64,000 nucleotides of DNA from a virus. Location: positions 111,163 to 175,162 of IMG/VR virus record IMGVR_UViG_3300027810_000002, one strand, 5' to 3'. Position numbers and translations under genes: made by a program. A model generated the notes under the pieces. It was given only the letters and a program-made list of their open reading frames with translations, had not been told where the DNA came from and did no database searches. Positions 57,434 through 64,000 of this stretch are shown piece after piece; position 1 is the first letter of the stretch; the number at the start of each line of letters is the position of its first letter.

Positions 57434-57650
57434 CTTCTAACTTCTCAAATTTATATTTACCTTTAATTATACTATTTAAAGAGACTCCCTGTGAAGTTGC
57501 ATCTCTAAATGTATGGTAATCTATTTCCTCTACTCCTTTATATAAATAAGAACCGTGTTTGAAATTTACAAATAAATCCTTTGTTTCATATAAATAGGTT
57601 GAAGATTCTACTGTTGATGAATCGTATACGTTAGTTTGTGTTTTAATCAT
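57423..57650 (-). CDS. KTSC-domain protein (75 aa)
   Basis: The order SS...YLYETKDLFVNFKHGSYLY (about 17-37) ... TFRDATSQGVSLNSIIKGKY fits the KTSC family of phage and bacterial small proteins (F-x-x-G-x-x-Y-x-Y ... A-x-S-x-G). KTSC proteins are linked to lysyl-tRNA-synthetase fusions and RNA-related roles, but the function is not defined. It ends close to the thioredoxin gene. Confidence 0.7.
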   Translation of the reverse strand: MIKTQTNVYDSSTVESSTYLYETKDLFVNFKHGSYLYKGVEEIDYHTFRDATSQGVSLNSIIKGKYKFEKLEDAE

Positions 57651-57652
57651 AA

Positions 57653-57964
57653 TTACGCGTTTATAACATTATCAACTAATTCTGATAGGGCTTCTCTTTT
57701 ACTTCCAACTGCTTTAGCAATTAACTCTCCTCCTACAAATCCTACGAATGTAGGTAAGTTTCGAACTACTGTGATTCCTCTTGATTCAACGAATTTCTCA
57801 GCGTCTGCGTATATAAAAACAATATCTTCATTTGCCGCTGCTAATTTCTTTACTTGAGGTTTCATTACCTTACATGCACCACACCATGATGCTCCGAACT
57901 GAACTACAACCTTTTTATTATCACTCACATGTTGTTGTAAATTATCTTCTGTTAATTCTATCAT
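57653..57964 (-). CDS. Thioredoxin
   Basis: The 103-residue protein has the thioredoxin fold with the active site WCGAC (27-31; Cys28 and Cys31; Ala for the usual Pro), and the cis-Pro region RNLPTFVGF (68-76). A CGAC site should be more oxidising than CGPC. It could serve ribonucleotide reduction or virion folding. It lies 2 bp from the KTSC gene. Confidence 0.92.
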   Translation of the reverse strand: MIELTEDNLQQHVSDNKKVVVQFGASWCGACKVMKPQVKKLAAANEDIVFIYADAEKFVESRGITVVRNLPTFVGFVGGELIAKAVGSKREALSELVDNVINA

Positions 57965-58005
57965 AACTGTTTATTTGGATATTATATAATTGTTTGTGGA
58001 TTTGT

Positions 58006-58791
58006 TTACTTGAAAATTGATAAAAATCTTCTAAAAATAGATTTTCTAGTTTCTTTCCTATTTAAGCGATCTTTTTCTTTAATTACAGGAGCATTTGACT
58101 TTTCATCGATACTAGTCCAGGCTTCATAGTGAGATCCCCATTCTGAGTATGGATATATTGTATGTCCAAAGTTACCCCATTGAGTTCCCCATGAATTTCT
58201 TAAAATAAAACCAGTTTCATTATATCCAACAACACAAAGTGCATGTCCTCCTAAGATATTCTCCGACCATTTTGCTTTCCAAAAAGTATCAGTGTCATTA
58301 AATACTGGCATTGCAATATATGCAGGTCCGTTTTTATAGATTGATTTTTTTAATCCTTCGATCGTCATGATTCTAGCATACCCTAAAATTCTATGGTTTA
58401 GCGCTTCATCTAATACTTCTTGTGGAATATCTTCAACGTCTTTCCATCTTTTCTTATATGATTTTGCAGTTGGAATTCCATACTTTCTTAGAAGTTGCAT
58501 GGTATGGCGAGGTGTCATTCCTTTCTGTGGTTTATTAACTCTTAAATTATATAAGAAATATTTAGAAAGACGTTCAGTAGATCCATAGTCTTTTAATTCT
58601 TGCCAAGTTTTTATCGCAGCAGCAGCATATGAAGAACAGGGTCCGTCTGATCCTTGATCCCATGCTGTTGGTAGATCCTTTCTGTAATCTATCTCAGTTG
58701 GATATTCAAAAACAGGATGATTAATGCTTTCAATCGTAAGATCTCTAACATCAAATTCAGATGTTTCAATATTTAATAGTTCTCTGTTCAT
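58006..58791 (-). CDS. Papain-like (C1A) cysteine protease
   Basis: The 261-residue protein has the C1A residues: Gln46 in WDQGSDG, nucleophile Cys52 in GPCSSYAAAA, His183 in LGGHALCVVGY, and Asn199 in ILRNSWGTQWG. There is no signal peptide or long propeptide, so it should act in the cytoplasm or be packed in the virion. C1A proteases are unusual in phages. The substrate is unknown. The C-terminal tail is basic (RKETRKSIFRRFL). Confidence 0.88.
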   Translation of the reverse strand: MNRELLNIETSEFDVRDLTIESINHPVFEYPTEIDYRKDLPTAWDQGSDGPCSSYAAAAIKTWQELKDYGSTERLSKYFLYNLRVNKPQKGMTPRHTMQLLRKYGIPTAKSYKKRWKDVEDIPQEVLDEALNHRILGYARIMTIEGLKKSIYKNGPAYIAMPVFNDTDTFWKAKWSENILGGHALCVVGYNETGFILRNSWGTQWGNFGHTIYPYSEWGSHYEAWTSIDEKSNAPVIKEKDRLNRKETRKSIFRRFLSIFK

Positions 58792-58802
58792 ATTGATTTA
58801 TT

Positions 58803-59309
58803 TTAAAATGAAAGATATGTCTTCCATTCTTTATATATATAGTTAACTTGACTGAGTAACATTAGGTAGTGGGGTCGGGTTGGTTTATCTATTTCTGCTC
58901 CAAATTCTTCTAAGTCTAAACTACCTTTACTATTATTACATTTAAAACAAGCAGTTACTAGATTATTCCACGTATTTTTACCACCCTTACTTTGTGGAAT
59001 TACATGATCAATTGTAAGATCTTGTCGTTTATTTGCACCGCAATAAACACATGCATTCCCGTCTCGCCTGAACACATTTAGTTTACTTAGAGGGACTTTG
59101 TGATGTCCTGTTTTAATATACTTAGGAATTCTAATAATTGAAGGTTTGTTGATCTTAAGGTCCTCATCCACAAATTTAAAATATTGAGGATGCTCAGCTA
59201 ATACCTCAGCGTTTCCTTTGTATACTATGACAAAGGCCCGGATTGAAGATATAATACTTCTCGGCATGTAACTAGAATCTAAGACTAGTGTCTTTTTAAA
59301 ATCGGGCAT
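58803..59309 (-). CDS. HNH endonuclease
   Basis: The 168-residue protein has the zinc-bound HNH core: Cys87-x2-Cys90 (CVYCG), Asp101-His102 (TIDHVIPQS), Asn115 (TWNNLV), and Cys121-x2-Cys124 (CFKCN). Similar proteins are common in Bacteroidota genomes. In a phage it may be a host-DNA nuclease or a packaging-related HNH protein. It is followed 31 bp later by the tRNA-Arg gene. Confidence 0.9.
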   Translation of the reverse strand: MPDFKKTLVLDSSYMPRSIISSIRAFVIVYKGNAEVLAEHPQYFKFVDEDLKINKPSIIRIPKYIKTGHHKVPLSKLNVFRRDGNACVYCGANKRQDLTIDHVIPQSKGGKNTWNNLVTACFKCNNSKGSLDLEEFGAEIDKPTRPHYLMLLSQVNYIYKEWKTYLSF

Positions 59310-59340
59310 TATCTTTTATGTATGTAATTAATAATGGTTG

Positions 59341-59414
59341 TGAACCAGACAGGATTCGAACCTGTGACCGCCTCCTTAGAAGGGAGGTGCTCTATCCAGC
59401 TGAGCTACTAGTCC
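59341..59414 (-). tRNA. tRNA-Arg (anticodon UCU)
   Basis: Read leftward the sequence folds as a cloverleaf: acceptor GGACTAG/CTGGTTC, D arm with AGCTCAGCTGGATAGAGC, anticodon stem CCTCC/GGAGG with loop CTTCTAA (anticodon TCT), and T arm ACAGG-TTCGAAT-CCTGT. CCA is not encoded. It reads AGA, probably a frequent codon in this A/T-rich genome. Confidence 0.95.
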
Positions 59415-59431
59415 AATAAAAAAATAAAATC

Positions 59432-59527
59432 GAGGGGCTTCACTCCTTTAGCGCGCTTACAGCGTCAGAGTCCCAACCAAAGCTATCCGTCGATAGTTTC
59501 CTTTGGATTTTACGTTTAACTCCCCTC
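59432..59527 (-). ncRNA. Structured RNA candidate between two tRNA genes
   Basis: Read leftward, a closing stem GAGGGG (59527-59522) pairs with CCCCTC (59437-59432), with a T-rich exit after it. Inside are two arms: CCAAAG/CTTTGG with an inner CTATC/GATAG helix and GACG loop (59506-59477), and ACTC/GAGT with an inner CGCT/AGCG hairpin (59471-59442). Together they form a three-way junction of about 96 nt. It lacks a T-loop motif and anticodon arm, so it is not a tRNA. No known family was recognised. Its place between tRNA-Glu and tRNA-Arg suggests co-transcription. Confidence 0.65.
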
Positions 59528-59529
59528 TT

Positions 59530-59604
59530 TGGTAGCCCGTAGGAGAATCGAACTCCTATTTTACGGATGAAAACCGCATGTCCTAACCGTTAGACGAACG
59601 GGCC
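59530..59604 (-). tRNA. tRNA-Glu (anticodon UUC)
   Basis: Cloverleaf: acceptor GGCCCGT/ACGGGCT, D arm TCGTCTAACGGTTAGGAC, anticodon stem TGCGG/CCGTA with loop TTTTCAT (anticodon TTC), T arm AGGAG-TTCGATT-CTCCT. The 3-prime CCA is encoded (59532-59530). It reads GAA/GAG. Confidence 0.95.
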
Positions 59605-59696
59605 AAATTTGAATTCCAGTATGTAAAGAACATTTAATTCGTTATTCTTTATTTATACTTGAATTTTAAATAAAGTTTCCAAAAACTACGCAATAT

Positions 59697-60068
59697 CTAA
59701 CATAGTTCAAATCTCTTAGCTACCCAACCATATTTTTCAATATGATCTTCATAGAAATCATCATCACCATACATATAGAATGCATCGGCTTGATCTAACC
59801 AACGTAATGCGGTTTTTTTACAACTAGCCCCAACAGACATTACATTCTTAATGGCCTTCTGCGCCCATTCTCTCTCATCAGCCTCCTGCTTTTCAGCAAC
59901 CTCAGAAAGGTCATTGATAAAATCAGTTAACTCCTGGAAGTTCCAGGTATGGAAGTTATAACCTCTCGGTCTGAAACCATTAACATCTTTAAAAAGATCT
60001 GAGACCCACATAAGAGCTTCATCGAATTGAACTTGAGTGGTAATTGAAAATGTATTTGAATTTGACAT
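59697..60068 (-). CDS. Hypothetical early protein (123 aa)
   Basis: A helical, acidic, Trp-containing protein (MSNSNTFSITTQVQFDEALMW starts it, split here at residue 21). It has a complete operator-controlled promoter of the early type, unlike most genes of this right-hand region. Its function is unknown; a role in early infection is inferred from the promoter. Confidence 0.6.
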   Translation of the reverse strand: MSNSNTFSITTQVQFDEALMWVSDLFKDVNGFRPRGYNFHTWNFQELTDFINDLSEVAEKQEADEREWAQKAIKNVMSVGASCKKTALRWLDQADAFYMYGDDDFYEDHIEKYGWVAKRFELC

Positions 60069-60096
60069 AGTGTGGTGTTTGTTATTTAATTATAGT

Positions 60097-60150
60097 TAAA
60101 TATAACACTTTTTATTGATATAAAAAAACTTTTATGCATTTATTTTCACA
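60097..60150 (-). promoter_or_regulatory. Leftward early-type promoter of the 123-aa gene
   Basis: Reading leftward: GTGAAAATAAATGCATAAAAG, TTTTTTTATATCAATAAAAAG, TGTTATATTTA (box centre 60101), ACTATAATTAAATAACAAAC, ATG at 60068. Confidence 0.78.
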
Positions 60151-60159
60151 GAAAGTCCT

Positions 60160-60178
60160 ATTTATAATGATTCCAAAT
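60160..60178. promoter_or_regulatory. 19-bp operator, degenerate right arm
   Basis: ATTTATAATGATTCCAAAT. Its centre (60169) is 68 bp from the TATATTTA box centre. Identical to the copy at 63618. Confidence 0.75.
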
Positions 60179-60186
60179 AAGGGATC

Positions 60187-60792
60187 TTACTTATTTTGTT
60201 TTGGCTTAATAATATGAAACCATGATTGATCCTCAAATAGCTTAATATCTTCTTTATCGAAAGATTCAAAAACAGCATCAATTACTCCAGGATGCCATGA
60301 CGCAAAGTCATGTCCGGCGATAATTCCACCTTCTTTAATTTTAGGTAAGAATAATTCAATATCTTTTTTTACCGAATCATATGAATGATCTCCATCTATA
60401 TAAACCAGATGTTGAGAATTATCTTCAATTGTATCTACCACATTATAAGAATAATCCTTAAGTAGTGTTATATTGTCAAAATACCTTGTATTGATTTTGA
60501 ATTCTTTTTCAACAGTTTTCCAATCATATTTAAACATTTCACTAAACTCTTCATATCCATCTAATGGGTCGATTGCTATAATGTGATTAAATCCTTGACT
60601 ACTTGCGAATATTTGAGTAGATTCTCCCATATAAGATCCTATTTCTATCATTCTAATTTCTTCTTCTGGGAATTTCTGGTGTAATATCTCTCCTGCTTCA
60701 TACACTAGTGCGAATAGTCCTGCAAGTGATTTATTTGTTGCCATATTAGGATCTTTCCAGTCTGGGTTCGGATTAAATCTTTGTGTAATCAT
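60187..60792 (-). CDS. SAM-dependent methyltransferase (class I, Methyltransf_24-like)
   Basis: The 201-residue protein has the class I order: motif I MIEIGSYMGEST (47-58), acidic motif II IIAIDPLDG (74-82), YIDGDHSYDSVKKD (about 126-139), and GGIIAGHDF (152-160). This is typical of Methyltransf_24/CmcI-type O-methyltransferases. It may methylate a sugar or a small molecule, in keeping with the nearby sugar-modifying genes. Confidence 0.82.
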   Translation of the reverse strand: MITQRFNPNPDWKDPNMATNKSLAGLFALVYEAGEILHQKFPEEEIRMIEIGSYMGESTQIFASSQGFNHIIAIDPLDGYEEFSEMFKYDWKTVEKEFKINTRYFDNITLLKDYSYNVVDTIEDNSQHLVYIDGDHSYDSVKKDIELFLPKIKEGGIIAGHDFASWHPGVIDAVFESFDKEDIKLFEDQSWFHIIKPKQNK

Positions 60793-60804
60793 TGTTTGTT
60801 ATAT

Positions 60805-61521
60805 TTAGACTCTATTTCTATCGCACCAATTGTCTGGTGATGATGCTACGTTATTGTTACTTGATTCTATATATTCCCAAGCCAAACTAAACCTAGTACG
60901 GTCTGAGGTATTTGGATAACAACCATGTATCATATTAATATTAAAAAACACAGCATATGGCGCGTCTAATTCTAAGTCTAGTATCAAATTAGAATTTAAT
61001 TTTGTTTCATCAATCCATCGTATCCCTTCGATGTGTGATGCGATATCATGTGGTAATATTCCTATTTTATGAGATTCTGGGATTATCCGTAAACACCCAT
61101 TTTCTTTATTTGTATTTTGAAAGTATAAAGCACAGCTGACAATAGTATTAGGGTCACCATTAAAATAGAAATTATCTTGATGTATCATTGTCGATATTCC
61201 TACTTTGGGTTTCATTGGAAAGAATTTAGATATGTAAACATCTAATGGTTCTACTGTATCTATTATTTGTTTAGCCGTATTTACTAAAGTTTTATTTTTT
61301 GCTATTTTTAAAAACTCAGGTTCAAAATCACAAGCACCTTCTATTTTGTTTAGATTAGTTGGGCTATTTAATCTATAATTTCCTTCGTGTTCCGTTAAAT
61401 TAAGAGAGTATTCGTAATGTTTTTGAGATGTTTTTAATAAAGTGTCTAATTCATCCTTAGATAAAAAATCTTTTATTATTACATATCCCAAATCATTGAA
61501 TTTATTTATGTCAAAGTTCAT
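60805..61521 (-). CDS. Phytanoyl-CoA-dioxygenase-like 2OG-Fe(II) oxygenase
   Basis: The 238-residue protein has His114-x-Asp116 (MIHQDNFYF), a distal His199 (NMIHGCYPN) and Arg210 (SDRTRFSLAWEY), matching PhyH-type 2OG oxygenases. It should hydroxylate a small molecule or another substrate. It lies between the methyltransferase and the GT-B-like gene; with them it could form a modification pathway. Confidence 0.85.
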   Translation of the reverse strand: MNFDINKFNDLGYVIIKDFLSKDELDTLLKTSQKHYEYSLNLTEHEGNYRLNSPTNLNKIEGACDFEPEFLKIAKNKTLVNTAKQIIDTVEPLDVYISKFFPMKPKVGISTMIHQDNFYFNGDPNTIVSCALYFQNTNKENGCLRIIPESHKIGILPHDIASHIEGIRWIDETKLNSNLILDLELDAPYAVFFNINMIHGCYPNTSDRTRFSLAWEYIESSNNNVASSPDNWCDRNRV

Positions 61522-61557
61522 ATCATGTTTCTATTTATAAATAAGTCTTCAATATAC

Positions 61558-62697
61558 TTATCTCCAGCTTTTGGAGTATGTTCTAATAACATCTTGCTGT
61601 AATTCCAAATAATATTGTAATTTAACAGGATCTTTTAATTCTTCAACTAGAGATTTAACATCTTCTGTATTCTTTACATAAAATTTAGAAAGTTCTTTAT
61701 GATTAAATATAAAATGATCTGGATCAAAGTCATTCCAAATTACAGATAACGTATTCATTATCGCATTTTCAAATATTCTATAAGTAAACATATTGTTATT
61801 ATGTGCTGGATCTCCAACAACAAATGATAATTTGCTTAACTCTACAAAATCTACTAATTTATTTCTAGGTTGAGATTCTACAGCTAGTGTATTTTTAAAG
61901 TTAGGATCGTATCCTATCCATAGCTTATTTAAATCACATTCTTTAAATAGATCTTTTAAAACCTTAGCCCTAGCTGCTCGTTTAGATCCAAAATAAACTA
62001 AATCATACTTCTTAACTAAGTTAGATTTATCAGCATCTATAAAGAGAGGTTGAACCACATTGTTAGATTGATTCGACCATTCATGTTCTATAATGTATGG
62101 TACTAAATCAAATTGATGATTGATTTTAGGCCATATGTTTTTTTCGCTGGGCTTACACATTTCCATAAATAGATCATAATTCCTACCTATAAATAAGGAT
62201 TCTATATGCTTTGAATCAAATTTCTCGATCAATGAAGAATCTAGATCAAAATCAGGACCATCTGAGCACTTGTTTCTGCCACCTTCTATTATTAATCTAA
62301 TAGGACTAGTCCAAAGAATAGCAGGATCAGTGTACATGATATACGTTAATCCATTATAGTTTTTTGTCCAATTAACAATAGATTCTACTTCTCTAGTTTG
62401 CCAAGCACCTCCAAATAGATTAAATAAGTTAGTTTGATTAATACATAAATCTACATCATTCCAATCGATCTGCGCATAACTTTTCCAGTTATAATCTCCT
62501 TTAGGTTTTCCCTTAGTATGGTATTGTAAGATTGGTTCGATTCCACACTCTTCTCTTAGATATTTAATAAGATAGAATATGTCTGTTGCTCCAGGGTTAG
62601 ATGACTTGTCTTTATCTACCTGGATAGTCCTGAAAAACCGCTGGATTACAACGGTTTTCAGATTCTTTTCCTTTATAAGTTCTTTAATTACTTTCAT
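61558..62697 (-). CDS. GT-B-like glycosyltransferase-type protein (379 aa)
   Basis: The C-terminal half (YDLVYFGSKRAARAKVLKD, then SFVVGDPAHNNNMFTYRIFE and a conserved E at the end of that helix) fits the second Rossmann domain of GT-B glycosyltransferases, such as phage DNA or protein glucosyltransferases. The N-terminal half is also alpha/beta. No donor or acceptor can be named. First gene of the methyltransferase / PhyH unit. Confidence 0.6.
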   Translation of the reverse strand: MKVIKELIKEKNLKTVVIQRFFRTIQVDKDKSSNPGATDIFYLIKYLREECGIEPILQYHTKGKPKGDYNWKSYAQIDWNDVDLCINQTNLFNLFGGAWQTREVESIVNWTKNYNGLTYIMYTDPAILWTSPIRLIIEGGRNKCSDGPDFDLDSSLIEKFDSKHIESLFIGRNYDLFMEMCKPSEKNIWPKINHQFDLVPYIIEHEWSNQSNNVVQPLFIDADKSNLVKKYDLVYFGSKRAARAKVLKDLFKECDLNKLWIGYDPNFKNTLAVESQPRNKLVDFVELSKLSFVVGDPAHNNNMFTYRIFENAIMNTLSVIWNDFDPDHFIFNHKELSKFYVKNTEDVKSLVEELKDPVKLQYYLELQQDVIRTYSKSWR

Positions 62698-62733
62698 ATA
62701 TGTTATATATGCTTTTTCCGCAATGTTTATTAT

Positions 62734-63312
62734 TTATGAATAAACCGTAGTATATTGAGTTGTAGGTTTATATTCTAACTTTGTAAGTCTTCCTAGTTTT
62801 AATTCATCAGCTGCGCTAATAACTTTATCAAAAACTAGAGCGAGTATATCTGCACATTCTTTATCTGTTCTATCTTCTCTAGGAATTATCACACGAGCGT
62901 GATTATTTCTACCGTATGCTCCTGTTAAATCGTGCTTTAAAACGTCTTCTATTTGTAAGTCTAATCCTAAATGATCTAATACATTTAAAACTATAAGATT
63001 AGCGTGTTCCAATAACTGGATAGTCATATGTGGACATGTCGATTGAATTGCACATTTTATACTTTGTGAATTCCATATTCCTTCTACTCCCCAACTTTTA
63101 TAAGTAGTTGAATCTAACCCAGATGGAATGGCGTAGTTTGACGTGAATTTAATTGTAGTAGAGTATTCTGTGTTACCGCTACCGATTGTGTGGACTTTTA
63201 CCTTTGAGGTAAGATCTTTGTTTTGAATAGACATTGATTCTTTGATCATTTCTGTCTGTTCTGCAATTGTAATTTTTGTTTTTTTCATCTTGTGAATTTT
63301 AAATGCCATCAT
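62734..63312 (-). CDS. Hypothetical protein (192 aa)
   Basis: A soluble alpha/beta protein without recognised motif; several His/Cys residues in the middle (CAIQSTCPHMTIQLLEHANL). A weaker promoter-like block (around 63390-63440) lies upstream. The two first Met codons (63312, 63309) are both possible starts. Confidence 0.55.
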   Translation of the reverse strand: MMAFKIHKMKKTKITIAEQTEMIKESMSIQNKDLTSKVKVHTIGSGNTEYSTTIKFTSNYAIPSGLDSTTYKSWGVEGIWNSQSIKCAIQSTCPHMTIQLLEHANLIVLNVLDHLGLDLQIEDVLKHDLTGAYGRNNHARVIIPREDRTDKECADILALVFDKVISAADELKLGRLTKLEYKPTTQYTTVYS

Positions 63313-63389
63313 TGTGGACTTGTTATTATTAAATATTATACCTCGATTTTTAATTAAGTTTCATAGACATGAGGTTTATTATCTATGAG

Positions 63390-63450
63390 TACTATACTAA
63401 TATAAGTCTTTTATTTGATATAAAAAAACTTTTATGCATTTATTTTTAAT
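63390..63450 (-). promoter_or_regulatory. Weak early-type promoter
   Basis: Reading leftward: AAATAAATGCATAAAAG, TTTTTTTATATCAAATAAAAG, then ACTTATATTAGTATAG (box altered to TTATATTAG). The conserved upstream block is intact; the box is not. It would serve the 192-aa gene. No operator at 57-68 bp. Confidence 0.5.
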
Positions 63451-63531
63451 TTAATTGTCGAAAGCATGAGCGATCAGTAGGATGAATAAAATGAATAGCA
63501 TTAAGATTGCGAGGTCTGTAAATAGAGCCAT
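63451..63531 (-). CDS. Membrane micropeptide with its own operator-promoter (26 aa)
   Basis: ATG 63531, TAA 63451-63453. The product MALFTDLAILMLFILFILL plus IAHAFDN is one hydrophobic span with few charges. It is the first gene after a complete early-type promoter and operator (63545-63636), so this tiny gene has the same elaborate control as the large early genes. Function unknown; membrane insertion is predicted from the sequence. Confidence 0.65.
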   Translation of the reverse strand: MALFTDLAILMLFILFILLIAHAFDN

Positions 63532-63544
63532 TGTATTTGTTTTT

Positions 63545-63612
63545 TAATTATAGTTAAATATAACACTTTATATTGATATAAAAAAACTTCTGTACATTTA
63601 TTTTCACTGGAA
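63545..63612 (-). promoter_or_regulatory. Leftward early-type promoter of the 26-aa gene
   Basis: Reading leftward: AGTGAAAATAAATGTACAGAAG, TTTTTTTATATCAATATAAAG, TGTTATATTTA (box centre 63559), ACTATAATTAAAAAACAAAT, ATG at 63531. Confidence 0.78.
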
Positions 63613-63617
63613 GTCCT

Positions 63618-63636
63618 ATTTATAATGATTCCAAAT
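63618..63636. promoter_or_regulatory. 19-bp operator, degenerate right arm
   Basis: ATTTATAATGATTCCAAAT, identical to the 60160 copy. Its centre (63627) is 68 bp from the TATATTTA box centre. Confidence 0.75.
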
Positions 63637-63643
63637 AAGGGAT

Positions 63644-64000
63644 CTAGTTATTATATTCTAAAGTTTCAGATTTACTTCTTCCATTACTATAAGATGTTGC
63701 AATATATGTTGGAAAATCATTAACATCATAAGAGATATCCATATCGATCGTTGTCCCTGTTGGGTAAAAGATAGATGTAGAGAGTACGTAAGAAACATTG
63801 GTAGTGTTGTTAGGGCTGATGTATCTATATCCGCTGAGAGGGTACCATGTCAATACATTCTTAAATGGCATATTTTTATCATCATGCTCCATTTCTACTA
63901 TACGAGTCCAATTAGAATCTGATGCTTGCTTGCTTTTCCACCCTATCATATTGTAATCTGAATCATGTGTTTTTTCACCGATAAGTATATTATTAGAATC
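63644..64000 (-). CDS. C-terminal part of a beta-rich protein (runs off right edge)
   Basis: The frame stays open from the window edge through an internal Met at 63949 (DSNNILIGEKTHDSDYNM precedes it), so the gene is partial and its start lies outside. The 118 visible residues are rich in Thr/Tyr/Ser/Asn and beta strands (NNTTNVSYVLSTSIFYPTG), and end SKSETLEYNN. The style is that of exported or surface beta-sheet proteins of Bacteroidota. No family named. Confidence 0.6.
   Translation of the reverse strand, partial: DSNNILIGEKTHDSDYNMIGWKSKQASDSNWTRIVEMEHDDKNMPFKNVLTWYPLSGYRYISPNNTTNVSYVLSTSIFYPTGTTIDMDISYDVNDFPTYIATSYSNGRSKSETLEYNN

Noticed and set aside
59432-59527. A third tRNA, tmRNA or known self-cleaving ribozyme between the two tRNAs
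   Set aside because: No T-loop, anticodon arm or tag frame, and the conserved cores of hammerhead and twister ribozymes are not present; kept instead as an unassigned structured RNA.
1-64000. Integrase, attachment sites or insertion sequences
   Set aside because: No recombinase, transposase or flanking repeat pair was seen in the window.

Overview
The window is part of a large AT-rich tailed-phage genome (Caudoviricetes-like) whose host is most likely a member of the Bacteroidota, probably Flavobacteriia. Evidence for a phage: very long repetitive fibre proteins, a lysis-type transglycosylase beside a membrane protein, many short hypothetical genes packed end to end with 1-35 bp overlaps, phage-type nucleotide and DNA enzymes (thymidylate synthase, a second TS-family enzyme, ATP-dependent ligase, PD-(D/E)XK nuclease, HNH protein) and tRNAs. 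Evidence for the host: promoters with a TATATTTA box like the Bacteroidota -7 element TAnnTTTG, A-rich leaders without Shine-Dalgarno sequences, a protein with a type IX secretion C-terminal sorting domain, an Hc1/histone-H1-like protein and a DUF2805 protein. All three stop codons are used normally.

Layout. 1-10249 is read leftward: the end of a coiled-coil fibre gene, a probable virion protein, small unknowns, ClpP, a TS-family enzyme with an Asn-to-Asp change, a ClpC-like unfoldase, then a G/C-rich island of about 1.1 kb without genes and a P/Q-rich protein. 10441-21277 is read rightward and is a regulated early-type region: most units have their own ~70 bp promoter, many with a 19-bp palindromic operator. 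It encodes a DUF932-like protein, a RadA/RecA-fold ATPase, the T9SS-type secreted protein, a C26 glutamine amidotransferase-like hydrolase, glutaminyl-tRNA synthetase and many short unknowns. A second gene-free island lies at 13915-14465. From 21279 to the right edge everything is read leftward: glycosyltransferase, HAD phosphatase, a 2046-residue collagen-like fibre, lysis genes, TS, metallopeptidase, a putative -1 frameshift gene, a 1893-residue coiled-coil fibre, flavodoxin-like reductases, M42 peptidase, LOG protein, nuclease, sugar and glycan genes, lipoprotein, histone-like protein, 2OG-Fe(II) oxygenases, ligase, thioredoxin, papain-like protease, HNH protein, two tRNAs flanking a structured RNA, and a methyltransferase.

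How the parts may work together. The strongest undescribed signal is a regulon: seven copies of ATTTATAATnATTATAAAT (some imperfect) lie 57-58 or 68 bp from the TATATTTA box of eight promoters on both strands, the two distances differing by one helical turn. Three other promoters carry GTTAATAAC exactly 56 bp from the box. A second candidate system is fibre modification: the collagen-like fibre is rich in X-Lys-Gly triplets and the window also encodes two 2OG-Fe(II) oxygenases and several glycosyltransferases. A third is host takeover through a phage ClpP plus ClpC pair. These functional links are inferences; the sequence features behind them are described entry by entry.
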